A program made the translations under genes and the position numbers. A DNA stretch of 27,046 nucleotides from a virus: positions 1 to 27,046 of the IMG/VR virus record IMGVR_UViG_3300032893_000241. The stretch is one strand, 5' to 3'. Positions 14,813 through 21,395 of the stretch are shown one piece after another; position 1 is the first letter of the stretch, and each line of letters opens with the position of its first letter. The notes under the pieces are model-generated. The model saw nothing but the letters and a program-made list of their open reading frames with translations, was not told the DNA's origin and did not search any database.

Positions 14813-15159
14813 GCCAACACCAGATTCTGTCGGCCGTTGGCACCACCACGCACCAACGGCACCACATGATCCACATGATACCCACTGAACGCCAGTGACT
14901 TCTGACACCAGTGACACAACCCGTACTGCACCTCCCACAACCTCCGAATGTCACCCGCAATGAACGTGCCCCTGCCGATCGCACGCTCGCGTCTCCGATG
15001 CGCCGCCGCAGCGTTCACCGGCGCCCGACACTCCCGACACCACGAATCCCTCTGCACCCCCCTCCCAGTCCTAGACTCCCTCACCGCAAACTGACCACGC
15101 GCCTTCATCACGTGACACCGCGTGCACTCGAGCTTCAAACCATCGACCTTGCGGGACAT
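14773..15159 (-). CDS. HNH endonuclease
   Basis: 128 residues. Two zinc-type pairs precede the nuclease (C12, C15 and C41, C44). The HNH core spans residues about 74-122: C82-x-x-C85, then Y-H-V-D-H (H95, D97, H98), P-L-V-R-G-G-A-N, N112 and L-A-C-P-T-C-N (C117, C120, N121). HNH proteins next to terminase genes assist DNA cutting during packaging in several phages (for example HK97 gp74), which fits its place at the head of the late operon. ATG 15159 was chosen because it keeps the first Cys pair; the frame extends upstream, but that part is GC-rich, low in protein character and lacks a ribosome-binding site. A free-standing homing HNH is the alternative. Confidence 0.85.
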   Translation of the reverse strand: MSRKVDGLKLECTRCHVMKARGQFAVRESRTGRGVQRDSWCRECRAPVNAAAAHRRRERAIGRGTFIAGDIRRLWEVQYGLCHWCQKSLAFSGYHVDHVVPLVRGGANGRQNLVLACPTCNLTRKGGR

Positions 15160-15647
15160 GCTTGACTTATAACACGGACACGAATTTTTTTGGGGGAACA
15201 CCCGTTTCCGGGTTGGGGGGAGATCAAGGTGAGGCCAAAGCCCAAGCCGCGGCGGCGGCCCATCGAGCCGCGAGCCCCCCTCCTCGGATCGCACGGCGGT
15301 CGCGCCGAGCGGCGGTAGCTGGGAACTCCGATCCGGCGCCGCGCCGCCCTCAGACACGCGCGATCCGAGCCGGCTAGGCGGCCTGTCAGCATGGCCCATG
15401 AGGCCCAGCGCCCCATGTTGCGACGCATCTAAGCATTAGCCTTACGCACCCTTACAGGGCAAGCAAATATCAAAGACTTGCGCGCGTCACTGTTCCAAAT
15501 AGTCCGCATTTACCAAAAAGCGACGTACCACCTACCACCTCGATTGTGACAGTGGTACTAGGCAAGCCCATGACGAGCCACGGGAAAAACCACCTAACCA
15601 CCTTTACCACCTATTTCCGCAAACTCTACACGAAATAATATGCACGC

Positions 15648-15666
15648 TGCATAAAAGTTATGCACG
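15648..15666. promoter_or_regulatory. perfect dyad TGCATAA-N3-TTATGCA with DnaA-box-like arm
   Basis: Seven-base arms at 15648-15654 and 15658-15664 flank the spacer AAG. The right arm extends to TTATGCACG (15658-15666), one mismatch from the DnaA-box consensus TTATNCACA. A second TATGCACG lies just left, at 15639-15646. Its place among the iteron-like repeats suggests an origin or operator. Confidence 0.5.
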
Positions 15667-15768
15667 GGTAGCGACTCAGGCGGGCCATGTGCGTATATAG
15701 GTGGGGTGGTAGACATAGCAGGGTATACATACACTTACCCTATACCACCTGTAGATAGAGGTAGGGCA

Positions 15769-15796
15769 TGGTTAAAGTAAGTCATTGATTTAACCA
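15769..15796. promoter_or_regulatory. 8-bp dyad TGGTTAAA-N12-TTTAACCA, putative operator
   Basis: Arms at 15769-15776 and 15789-15796 are perfect inverted copies with centres 20 bp apart, about two helical turns, which suits a dimeric repressor bound on one DNA face. The right arm overlaps a WACCACCT copy (15792-15799) and the promoter-like element at 15785-15812. Confidence 0.5.
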
Positions 15797-15812
15797 CCTG
15801 ATGCTCTATAGA
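15785..15812 (+). promoter_or_regulatory. candidate early rightward promoter
   Basis: TTGATT (15785-15790, 4 of 6 to the sigma70 -35 box), a 16-base spacer and TATAGA (15807-15812, 4 of 6 to the -10 box) point toward the early block, with the first ATG 110 bases downstream. The spacer contains a WACCACCT copy and one arm of the 8-bp dyad, so a bound regulator would block polymerase. The match is moderate. Confidence 0.35.
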
Positions 15813-15922
15813 CGTTCCTGTATAGATAGACATACGTATAAGTACTAATAGACGTGTATTGAGCGATGACGATACTAGGCGACGTTGATTGATATACACC
15901 GATAACGAGAGAGGTTAAGACC

Positions 15923-16252
15923 ATGACGACAGAAAAGACTGTGCGCGTGCTGTCGATTGACGCATGGCGCGATTCCGAAGGCGGATGGACCTGGAATAAT
16001 TGGTTTGACGTAGGCCGCGCACCGATCGACGTTTGCAACTACACGCCGCGTCGCTTGTTGGCGTGGTTCCGTGCCGAAGGGTATCTGAGAGCCGACAGCG
16101 CGGGACGCTGCGCGATTGAAGACGACGGCTATAACGTCGTCGTGCTCGAGCGGCATTCGCGTATGCCGGTATTCGCTCTGGAGTATGGCGCTGTTGATGC
16201 GGACACACTCGGCGGCTGCCAGCCGGCGGGACTGTGCGCGGTGACGGCATGA
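15923..16252 (+). CDS. first early-block gene, hypothetical
   Basis: 109 residues, ATG at 15923 with GAGAGAGG about 8 bases upstream. It starts M-T-T-E-K-T-V-R-V-L-S-I-D-A-W-R and looks like a small alpha/beta protein with several Trp near the N-terminus (residues 15-28), an R-R-L-L-A-W-F-R-A-E-G-Y-L segment and beta strands D-D-G-Y-N-V-V-V-L-E. I do not recognise a named function. It is first behind the intergenic control region and overlaps the next micro-gene (ATGA), so it is probably an early-expressed host-interaction or regulatory protein; that is inference. Confidence 0.75.
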   Translation: MTTEKTVRVLSIDAWRDSEGGWTWNNWFDVGRAPIDVCNYTPRRLLAWFRAEGYLRADSAGRCAIEDDGYNVVVLERHSRMPVFALEYGAVDADTLGGCQPAGLCAVTA

Positions 16253-16332
16253 GCCTGGTCATCGTGGCTTGCATCATTGGTGGCTGGGTCATTGGCCGCG
16301 CGCTGGCGCGGCTGGGAGGGTTTGCGTCATGA
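16249..16332 (+). CDS. 27-residue single-span membrane micro-protein
   Basis: ATG at 16249 overlaps the previous stop, and its own stop overlaps the next ATG (ATGA on both sides), so it exactly bridges two genes. Residues 2-16 are hydrophobic (S-L-V-I-V-A-C-I-I-G-G-W-V-I-G), followed by R-A-L-A-R-L-G-G. Gly at 11, 12 and 16 could mediate helix packing. Positive residues follow the membrane segment, suggesting the C-terminus faces the cytoplasm. Function is unknown; exact overlaps support its reality. Confidence 0.55.
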   Translation: MSLVIVACIIGGWVIGRALARLGGFAS

Positions 16333-16706
16333 CTACTCTGGACTGTGGACACGACTACACGCCGCCGGCTGCCGGCGAATCTGGCGGTACGGGTTACGCT
16401 TCCCTGCGAGTGCATACCGGCGCCGAGCGGCGCATCTGCTATGCGTGCTGCGCCGAGTGCGACAAGTACCGGATGAATCGCGGAGAGACGTTGACGCTGT
16501 ACCTGAGCAACGGGGAGGTGACTAACTGGCCTGGTTCGCTCAGGTTCAAAGCGTTCAATATTACGCGCAGTCGCATGAACGGATTCGGCGGGTACTACCC
16601 GCGAACAACGGCACGCTTTCGCGGGCCGGATGGCTGCCTGTGGACGATCGACGTTCGCGGCGACATGGAATGCGGGCGCGCGTACAGACTCAAAGATCCT
16701 CGTTGA
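16329..16706 (+). CDS. small Cys-rich phage protein with zinc-finger pattern
   Basis: 125 residues, ATG at 16329 overlapping the micro-protein stop. A longer frame from 16269 would overlap that gene and was rejected. Probable metal ligands are C6 and H8 (L-D-C-G-H) and C37, C40 (I-C-Y-A-C-C-A-E-C). A following block, L-T-L-Y-L-S-N-G-E-V-T-N-W-P-G-S-L, and a C-terminal beta-rich half are features I have seen in a widespread family of uncharacterised phage proteins with a DCGH and ICYAC arrangement. No enzymatic function is known to me. Nucleic acid or protein binding is likely for a zinc knuckle of this type. Confidence 0.75.
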   Translation: MTTLDCGHDYTPPAAGESGGTGYASLRVHTGAERRICYACCAECDKYRMNRGETLTLYLSNGEVTNWPGSLRFKAFNITRSRMNGFGGYYPRTTARFRGPDGCLWTIDVRGDMECGRAYRLKDPR

Positions 16707-16730
16707 TTGACCTAACACAAGGGATAGATC

Positions 16731-16922
16731 ATGAATACCAATCAGCACCGCGAACCGACGTGGGAAAATCAGCTTTGGCACGCTAACCGGCTGGCGGATG
16801 AAAAGGGACTCGCGGCCCTGTATAGCCCGCACGCGGCAACGGGTCGCATCTGCGGATGTGGTCGTTGTTTCTGCTGCGCGGCCCTGCACGTCTATAACGA
16901 GCGCCGCAAGGGGGCCGCATGA
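16731..16922 (+). CDS. small Cys-rich hypothetical protein
   Basis: 63 residues, ATG at 16731, with AAGGGAT about 7 bases before it. The N-terminal half is helical and polar (N-Q-L-W-H-A-N-R-L-A-D-E-K-G-L-A). A tight cluster, I-C-G-C-G-R-C-F-C-C-A (Cys at 41, 43, 46, 48 and 49), could bind zinc or another metal. The stop overlaps the start of the HTH gene (ATGA), suggesting co-translation with the regulator. Function unknown. Confidence 0.65.
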   Translation: MNTNQHREPTWENQLWHANRLADEKGLAALYSPHAATGRICGCGRCFCCAALHVYNERRKGAA

Positions 16923-17116
16923 CCTCCCCGCAATACCTCACCACGCGCGAACTCGCCGCGCGATGGTCCCTGAAACCCGCGACGCTGCTAGCCTGGCGCA
17001 GTAAGGGGAAGGGCCCCGTGGCCGTCAAGCTCGGGGGCGTGGTGCGCTACCGGATGGCGGATGTAGTGGACTTCGAGGCGCGCGGCGCGATCGGCCGCGG
17101 GGAGAGGACGCCGTGA
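16919..17116 (+). CDS. MerR/excisionase-like helix-turn-helix protein
   Basis: 65 residues. It contains a small winged HTH like those of excisionases and AlpA-type regulators: L-T-T-R-E-L-A-A-R-W-S-L-K-P-A-T-L-L-A-W (residues about 7-26), then K-G-K-G-P-V-A-V-K-L-G-G-V-V-R-Y (wing), then a final helix with V-V-D-F-E. No integrase is present, so excision is less likely than transcriptional control. It is paralogous to the 61-residue gene at 25082. It overlaps the genes on both sides by 4 bases. The dyads and repeats upstream of the operon are candidate binding sites, but no direct link can be shown. Confidence 0.75.
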   Translation: MTSPQYLTTRELAARWSLKPATLLAWRSKGKGPVAVKLGGVVRYRMADVVDFEARGAIGRGERTP

Positions 17117-17298
17117 CTAAGATACACGCGAGGTCCGTGCTACTGTTTGTCAATGCCGGGATATCGTTCCCGCTGTGCTACTCGCGCGCGCCGCTGCTTG
17201 ACCTGGACAAAGCGCGGCTCCGCACCAACGGCCCAACCGAGTTAGTAACCTGCAAACACTGCCGGCGGATGCTGGCTGCGGAGATGCGTCATGCGTAA
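17113..17298 (+). CDS. small hypothetical protein with Cys-x-x-Cys
   Basis: 61 residues, GTG at 17113 overlapping the HTH gene stop, preceded by GAGAGG. The N-terminus is hydrophobic (S-V-L-L-F-V-N-A-G-I-S-F-P-L-C-Y) but probably too short and polar for a membrane span. The C-terminal end has V-T-C-K-H-C-R-R-M-L-A, a Cys-x-x-Cys knuckle. A single pair could form half of a zinc site. Function unknown; its place behind the HTH suggests the same operon. Confidence 0.6.
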   Translation: MTKIHARSVLLFVNAGISFPLCYSRAPLLDLDKARLRTNGPTELVTCKHCRRMLAAEMRHA

Positions 17299-17458
17299 CG
17301 ACGACGACACCGGAACCGACAACTACCTGCCGTGGGAGATCCGCACGAACCGCGCCAGACAGCAACGCCGCTTCGATGCTGCGGGCCTCGCGCTGCTGCC
17401 CCTGATCGTTGCCGGCATCTTCGCCTATGCCGCTTGCGTCATCCTAGGGGTACTGTGA
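17291..17458 (+). CDS. 55-residue membrane protein
   Basis: ATG at 17291 lies inside the end of the preceding gene (8-base overlap). Residues 1-27 are polar with acidic start (M-R-N-D-D-D-T-G-T-D) and basic follow-up (R-A-R-Q-Q-R-R). Residues about 31-55 form one hydrophobic span, A-G-L-A-L-L-P-L-I-V-A-G-I-F-A-Y-A-A-C-V, ending at the C-terminus. The positive-inside pattern predicts a cytoplasmic N-terminus. It shares its end with the next GTG start (GTGA). Function unknown. Confidence 0.6.
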   Translation: MRNDDDTGTDNYLPWEIRTNRARQQRRFDAAGLALLPLIVAGIFAYAACVILGVL

Positions 17459-17553
17459 ACGCAATAGACTGGGATGAGGTCATCCCCGCCCTCTGCGCGG
17501 GCGGGATCGCCGGCATGATGCTGGGGTGGCTACTATGGGCGCCGATCTATTAA
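17455..17553 (+). CDS. 32-residue membrane micro-protein
   Basis: GTG at 17455 overlaps the previous stop. A short acidic start (N-A-I-D-W-D-E-V-I-P) precedes one hydrophobic segment, A-L-C-A-G-G-I-A-G-M-M-L-G-W-L-L-W-A, ending in P-I-Y. Gly spacing suits helix dimerisation. It could pair with the 55-residue membrane protein immediately upstream. Translation is supported mainly by the overlap. Confidence 0.5.
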   Translation: MNAIDWDEVIPALCAGGIAGMMLGWLLWAPIY

Positions 17554-17577
17554 CTCTGTGACACAAGGGGCCTTACT

Positions 17578-18456
17578 ATGATTCGTGCTTATCATTTCGT
17601 CGGCGCAACACTGCGCGACGGCAGCGCCGTACCGCCGGATGGCGAATGGCTCACTTTCGACGGCGAGCCCGTCATGTGCAAGCGCGGGCTGCACGCCAGC
17701 CGCGACCCGTTCGACGCGCTGCAATACGCACCGGGCAATACGCTTTGCTTGGTCGAGTGCGATGGGACAGTTATCGAAGGCGATGACAAGCTCGTTTGCA
17801 CTCGCCGCCGCATCATCGCGCGGTTCGATGCCGAGGACATGCTGCGAGCGTTCGCGAGGGCCGACGCTCTGACCGTCGCGCATCTGTGGGACATGCCCGC
17901 AATCGTCCGCGAGTATCTAACGACCGGAGATGAGAAGATCCGGGCCACCGCGAGTGCCGCCGCAAGGGCCGCCGCAAGGGCCGCCGCGAGGGCCGCCGCG
18001 AGTGCCGCCGCGAGTGCCACCGCGAGTGCCGCCGAGAGGGACGCCGCGTGGGCCACCGCGAGTGCCGCCGCGAGTGCCGCCGAGAGTGCCGCCGCGAGTG
18101 CCGCCGCAAGGGCCGCCGCGTGGGCCACCGCGAGTGCCGCCGCGAGGGCCGCCGCGTGGGCCACCGCGAGTGCCACCGCGAGTGCCGCCGAGAGGGACGC
18201 CGCGTGGGCCGCCGCGAGGGCCGCCGCGAGTGCCACCGCGAGTGCCGCCGAGAGGGACGCCGCGAGGGACGCCGCGAGGGCCGCCGCGAGTGCCACCGCG
18301 AGTGCCGCCGAGAGTGCCGCCGCAAGGGCCGCCGCAAGGGCCGCCGCGAGGGCCGCCGAGAGTGCCGCCGCTAGGGACGCCGCGTGGGCCGCCGCGAGGG
18401 CCGCCAGCAGAGTCCGATTCAACGCGATGGTAGCGGAGCGGTTCGCGGGGGTCTAA
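17578..18456 (+). CDS. DUF7666-like protein with alanine-rich tandem-repeat tail
   Basis: 292 residues, ATG at 17578 with AAGGGG upstream. Residues 1-120 form a small domain with [20 protein letters not shown], a [14 protein letters not shown] strand and V-R-E-Y-L, resembling an uncharacterised phage domain that I associate with DUF7666. Residues 123-278 are 39 tetrapeptide units of Ala with Arg, Ser, Thr, Glu, Trp or Asp inserted, probably one long helix. The last 14 residues return to ordinary sequence. All six frames are open through the repeat, but only this one has a ribosome-binding site and an N-terminal domain. The stop overlaps that of the convergent primase gene. Function unknown. 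Confidence 0.7.
   Translation: MIRAYHFVGATLRDGSAVPPDGEWLTFDGEPVMCKRGLHASRDPFDALQYAPGNTLCLVECDGTVIEGDDKLVCTRRRIIARFDAEDMLRAFARADALTVAHLWDMPAIVREYLTTGDEKIRATASAAARAAARAAARAAASAAASATASAAERDAAWATASAAASAAESAAASAAARAAAWATASAAARAAAWATASATASAAERDAAWAAARAAASATASAAERDAARDAARAAASATASAAESAAARAAARAAARAAESAAARDAAWAAARAASRVRFNAMVAERFAGV
17944..18411 (+). repeat. 39 tandem copies of a 12-bp coding repeat
   Basis: The unit is G(C/A)C-(G/A)CC-(GCG/GCA/GAG)-(AGT/AGG/TGG), with one GCT variant near the end and a degenerate last unit. GAC in the first position follows GAG-AGG in several units, giving a larger 36-bp pattern (ACC unit, then GAG-AGG unit, then GAC unit) that recurs three times. Because the unit is a multiple of three and lacks stops in any frame, copy number could change without breaking the gene. 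Confidence 0.9.
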
Positions 18457-20801
18457 AATACAAGCGGGTCGTCGCTTTCATGGTCGGGGTGATCCCCTAA
18501 AGCCTCGGTGCTGTCGGCTACAGTCGACGGCGCCGGGGTTTCTTTTTGTCCAGGTGGACGCCGGTATGCCTTGGCACCTTCGCGCACGGTACGCGACCAC
18601 CCGTTAGCGCGCAGCACCGACGCCACCCGCATCTGCGCCGAGCGTGTCATCTGGGTCGCGGGGAACTCGAGCGCGGCCAGCACGTCGGCGGTATGCACGT
18701 ATTCGCGGAACTTGACGAACTCCAGAATGCGCGACTCGAGCGGGTCTTCTTCCCGCCTTTCTTCCTGATGCCGCCGGGCCTCGCCCTCGGGGACCTGGTA
18801 CCAGTCCCCGCCCTCTTGGATGTCGTGCAGGGCCTCTGCAAAGAGCTGGTCCCGGTTCGCGGCGATATAGTCAAGGTCCGCCATCGTGCAGCGCACCGGC
18901 CAGAACCGGCGCCCGCCGGTCGGGTCGCTGAGCCATTCATCGCTGTTTGTCGTCCCGGCGAGCACCTGACGCCGTGGCGCGGACAGGACCGAGCGCCCGT
19001 AGGCGGGGCGGAACCGGTCGTGGCGGTTGCTGATCGCGCCCTTGATGCGCTCGATGTCGGCCGCGCGCATCCCGTTAAGCTCGGAGATCTCGACCAGCCA
19101 CAGGCCCTGTATGGCCTCCTGCCAGCGAAGGGTCCCGATGGTCTCGTGGACCTCGGAGAAGTATGGCTCGGCCAGAGCCCGCAGCGCCGAAGACTTGCCG
19201 AGCCCCTGCAACCCCTCAAGAACCATGACATGATCTTGCTGGCAGCCTGGCCGCGTTGCTCGAGCGACCATAGACCGCAGGAACCGGGAGCCGACCGCGA
19301 AGTGATAGGCGTCCGAAGGCGTCCCGAATACCGTGGGCAGGAACCGCTCGCACCTGGGCTTGCCGTCCCATAGGAGACTGTGCAGCCACTCGGTCAGGAC
19401 GTTGCGCTTGTTCTCGCGCGCGAAGGTCATCGCGGCGTCCCTGACGATGCGGGTCTGCATCCGAGGTATCCCGATGTCCCGCTGCATGTAGATCGTGGCC
19501 GCGAAGTCGTCCGTGTCGGCCCATTCCCGGGGGCGGTTCTCGCCCGGCGGTATCCAGAGGACCCGGTTCAGGAACTCATCATACCAAGGCCGGTACTGCG
19601 GGGAGCGGTCAAAGATGCGGACCGCGTTGTCCAGGTTCTCATGCGGGCCGCGGTTCGATTGTGTGAGCCCCCATTCGGTCCACAAGGCGGCCTGAGAGCC
19701 GATCGCGCCCTCGGTGATGACCGTTACCCCATCGTCCTCCGGGGGCGTCTCGCGCCTCATGGCGAGCTCGTGGGACGGCGGGATGAGGGGGATACGGCCG
19801 ACCTCCTCGATACGCGGCTTCGCCCACTTCCCCGCCTCGGTCACGGGGATCGTCAGGTCCGCGGCGTCGGCCTTGGGCGGGCAGTCGTCCACCCTGAGGC
19901 GCCAGACCTTGCAGGCCCAATCGTTGATCAGGTGCTCGGCGAGCCGCGCCATAGCCTCGTGGCCTGGCTGGTCGTTGTCGGGCCAGAGGATCACGTCGCG
20001 CTTCTCAAGCGGGCGCCACTCGGCGCGCATGACGCGCGCGACGCCGCCCTGCCAGGTCACGACCGGCTGCCGCGGGAAATACCGCATTGCAGCATGGGCG
20101 GCCTTCTCGCCCTCGACCACGATCACGCGGCCGGGCAGGGCGAGGGACGGGAGGTTGTAGAGGGGCGCTGGGGAGGGGCCGCCCTTCATCTGCCAATAGC
20201 CGCCCTTGCCCTCAGTGCCGGGGTGCCAGGTCCACGGGCAGAAGGTCTTGCCGTCCGCATCGGGCTCGTAGCGGCAGACGACCATCAGCAGGCGGCTGTC
20301 GCGATTGCGGTAGGCGTAGACGTGGGACGGGAGTCCGTGCTTCGGGTGCTTGAACGTGATGGGGGTGAGTGGGGCGTCCTCCGGTGGGAGGATGACGGGC
20401 GGTGACGGCGGGCGGCCGGCTTTCTTGTCGGCGGCGCGGGATACCGCTACCCGTGTATCGAAACTGCCGCTTGACGACCGGCCTGTGTCCTGATCCAGCT
20501 CCTTGAACGCCTCGGCCTGGGTAATGCCGTGGATCGCGGCGTAGAGGGAGATCAGGTCGCCGCCCTTGTCGCCGGTCGCGAAGTCGGCCCACATGCCGGT
20601 CTCGAGGTTAATGCCGAAGGACTTGCCCGCGGAGCCATTGAGCCCGCCCGCGCGCCATTCCTTGCCCTCGCGCTTGCCCTTGGGAAGCCACCTACTGACG
20701 TGCATCTCGGCATTGGACAGGAGGATCTGGGCGAGCGCGGGGAAGTCCATTAGCTGCTCCGACAGAGCTTGGTTGTAGTAGGGGTCGTCGATGATGGTCA
20801 T
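18453..20801 (-). CDS. Toprim primase fused to VapE-type SF3 helicase
   Basis: 782 residues. Residues about 45-105 resemble a primase N-terminal zinc-ribbon fold ([15 protein letters not shown], then G-G-D-L-I-S-L-Y) but lack its cysteines. A Toprim domain follows: [11 protein letters not shown] at 226-236 and D-V-I-L-W-P-D-N-D at 269-277. Residues about 470-640 match the virulence-associated E helicase family: W-L-H-S-L-L-W-D-G, Walker [10 protein letters not shown] at 529-537, the block V-E-I-S-E-L-N, and A-G-T-T-N with an [11 protein letters not shown] tail. Such proteins prime and unwind phage DNA. It is the last gene of the minus-strand replication block, overlaps the upstream zinc gene (ATGA), and converges on the repeat gene. 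Confidence 0.9.
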   Translation of the reverse strand: MTIIDDPYYNQALSEQLMDFPALAQILLSNAEMHVSRWLPKGKREGKEWRAGGLNGSAGKSFGINLETGMWADFATGDKGGDLISLYAAIHGITQAEAFKELDQDTGRSSSGSFDTRVAVSRAADKKAGRPPSPPVILPPEDAPLTPITFKHPKHGLPSHVYAYRNRDSRLLMVVCRYEPDADGKTFCPWTWHPGTEGKGGYWQMKGGPSPAPLYNLPSLALPGRVIVVEGEKAAHAAMRYFPRQPVVTWQGGVARVMRAEWRPLEKRDVILWPDNDQPGHEAMARLAEHLINDWACKVWRLRVDDCPPKADAADLTIPVTEAGKWAKPRIEEVGRIPLIPPSHELAMRRETPPEDDGVTVITEGAIGSQAALWTEWGLTQSNRGPHENLDNAVRIFDRSPQYRPWYDEFLNRVLWIPPGENRPREWADTDDFAATIYMQRDIGIPRMQTRIVRDAAMTFARENKRNVLTEWLHSLLWDGKPRCERFLPTVFGTPSDAYHFAVGSRFLRSMVARATRPGCQQDHVMVLEGLQGLGKSSALRALAEPYFSEVHETIGTLRWQEAIQGLWLVEISELNGMRAADIERIKGAISNRHDRFRPAYGRSVLSAPRRQVLAGTTNSDEWLSDPTGGRRFWPVRCTMADLDYIAANRDQLFAEALHDIQEGGDWYQVPEGEARRHQEERREEDPLESRILEFVKFREYVHTADVLAALEFPATQMTRSAQMRVASVLRANGWSRTVREGAKAYRRPPGQKETPAPSTVADSTEALGDHPDHESDDPLVF

Positions 20802-21022
20802 GGCCGCTCGTCTGGATTCAAAGCATCTTCCCAGTTGAGATCAGCAACAGGCGTCAGCGTCACAGATGTTCCTAACTCGTAACACTGTCCGCAATCCTCA
20901 CATTGCACGCGATACTGAAAAAAACCGTCGATGTGTGCGCCGCCGCCACATTTGCAATAGAGATCCATGCAAAGGTCGGTGCCCTTCCATTGGATGAATG
21001 TATGAGGCAGTGGCTCACTCAT
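20798..21022 (-). CDS. small zinc-binding protein in replication block
   Basis: 74 residues, ATG at 21022 preceded by GGAGAAG; the longer upstream frame overlaps the nuclease and was rejected. Probable ligands are C23, C25, H30, C41, C44 and possibly C47 (Y-C-K-C-G-G-G-A-H and Q-C-E-D-C-G-Q-C). The C-terminus is acidic ([14 protein letters not shown]). It lies between nuclease and primase with overlaps of 8 and 4 bases, so it is co-translated. Because the adjacent primase lacks zinc-ribbon cysteines, a role as a separate zinc module is an attractive but untested idea. Confidence 0.7.
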   Translation of the reverse strand: MSEPLPHTFIQWKGTDLCMDLYCKCGGGAHIDGFFQYRVQCEDCGQCYELGTSVTLTPVADLNWEDALNPDERP

Positions 21023-21395
21023 GGTCTTCTCCACCGAACGGGTAAATGTCAAGGATGTCGTACGCATCCCATATCGAACGAGCGCGCCCAGCGCGCCCGC
21101 CGTGCTCGTTGACGGTCTCAACGAACCGCGTCTGACGCGCCGACATCACGCCGCGCTGTGCCTTGGTCTCGATCGCCACGAACTGCGCTATGCGCTTGCC
21201 TACCATGTCGGGAGTGACGACCAGCGAGCGCCAGCCGATCAGGTCGCTTGAGCCCTTGCAGAGACCGTAGAACACAGCGCGGCCTTGCTTGTCCTTGAGC
21301 ATCCCGACGCTATTGCGGAAGAGGCGCACGTCGTCGCGCGTGCCGAGTTCGATGCGGATGTCGGCGAGCAGTTCGGCTTCGCTTTTGTAGGTCAT
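21015..21395 (-). CDS. VRR-NUC domain nuclease
   Basis: 126 residues, ATG at 21395 overlapping the helicase stop. It has the VRR-NUC hallmarks: F-R-N-S-V-G near residue 26, K-G-S-S-D-L-I-G-W (Asp 51), then A-I-E-T-K-A-Q (E76, K78), and S-A-R-Q-T-R-F-V-E-T (Gln 88), that is a PD-(D/E)xK nuclease core with its usual spacing. Stand-alone VRR-NUC proteins are common in phage replication modules, often next to an SF2 helicase as here, and are thought to cut branched DNA. Length is typical for the phage version. Confidence 0.85.
   Translation of the reverse strand: MTYKSEAELLADIRIELGTRDDVRLFRNSVGMLKDKQGRAVFYGLCKGSSDLIGWRSLVVTPDMVGKRIAQFVAIETKAQRGVMSARQTRFVETVNEHGGRAGRARSIWDAYDILDIYPFGGEDHE

Larger units (their letters stand above)
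15526..15799 (+). repeat. iteron-like direct repeats WACCACCT (seven copies)
   Basis: Seven exact copies of T/A-ACCACCT on the plus strand start at 15526, 15533, 15588, 15596, 15605, 15743 and 15792. The first two overlap by one base and the third to fifth are spaced 8-9 bases apart. A related inverted element, AGGTGGGGTGGTA, lies at 15699-15711. The clustering in the only long AT-rich non-coding stretch argues against chance. They resemble origin iterons or operator repeats. Confidence 0.7.
15160..15922. other. divergent intergenic control region between late and early blocks
   Basis: This 763-bp stretch separates the leftward late genes from the rightward early genes and carries no convincing gene. 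The left third (to about 15420) is very GC-rich and includes a 10-bp inverted repeat, CTCGGATCGC at 15283-15292 and its complement at 15360-15369. The rest is clearly more AT-rich than any coding part. It carries the WACCACCT repeats, two dyads and a promoter-like element described separately. No clear sigma70-type promoter for the leftward late genes was found. Confidence 0.7.

Noticed and set aside
15180-15220. T7 tract beside an AACACCCG/CGGGTT hairpin as a terminator
   Set aside because: The T-run precedes the stem on the plus strand and becomes an A-run on the minus strand, so neither orientation gives a stem followed by Ts.
15160-15399. Extension of the HNH gene to an upstream start at 15399
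   Set aside because: The extra 80 residues are Arg/Pro/Gly-rich and irregular, without a ribosome-binding site; the 15159 start already keeps both zinc pairs.
16919-17116. Calling the HTH protein an excisionase
   Set aside because: No integrase or attachment site is visible in the window, so only the HTH family resemblance is supported.
17592-18422. 276-codon open frame on the minus strand over the repeat gene
   Set aside because: The 12-bp repeat has no stop in any frame, so the antisense frame is open automatically. It lacks a ribosome-binding site and its N-terminal part is the mirror of a well-formed plus-strand domain.
19380-20405. 341-codon plus-strand frame opposite the primase-helicase
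   Set aside because: Antisense to Toprim and helicase coding sequence with clear motifs.
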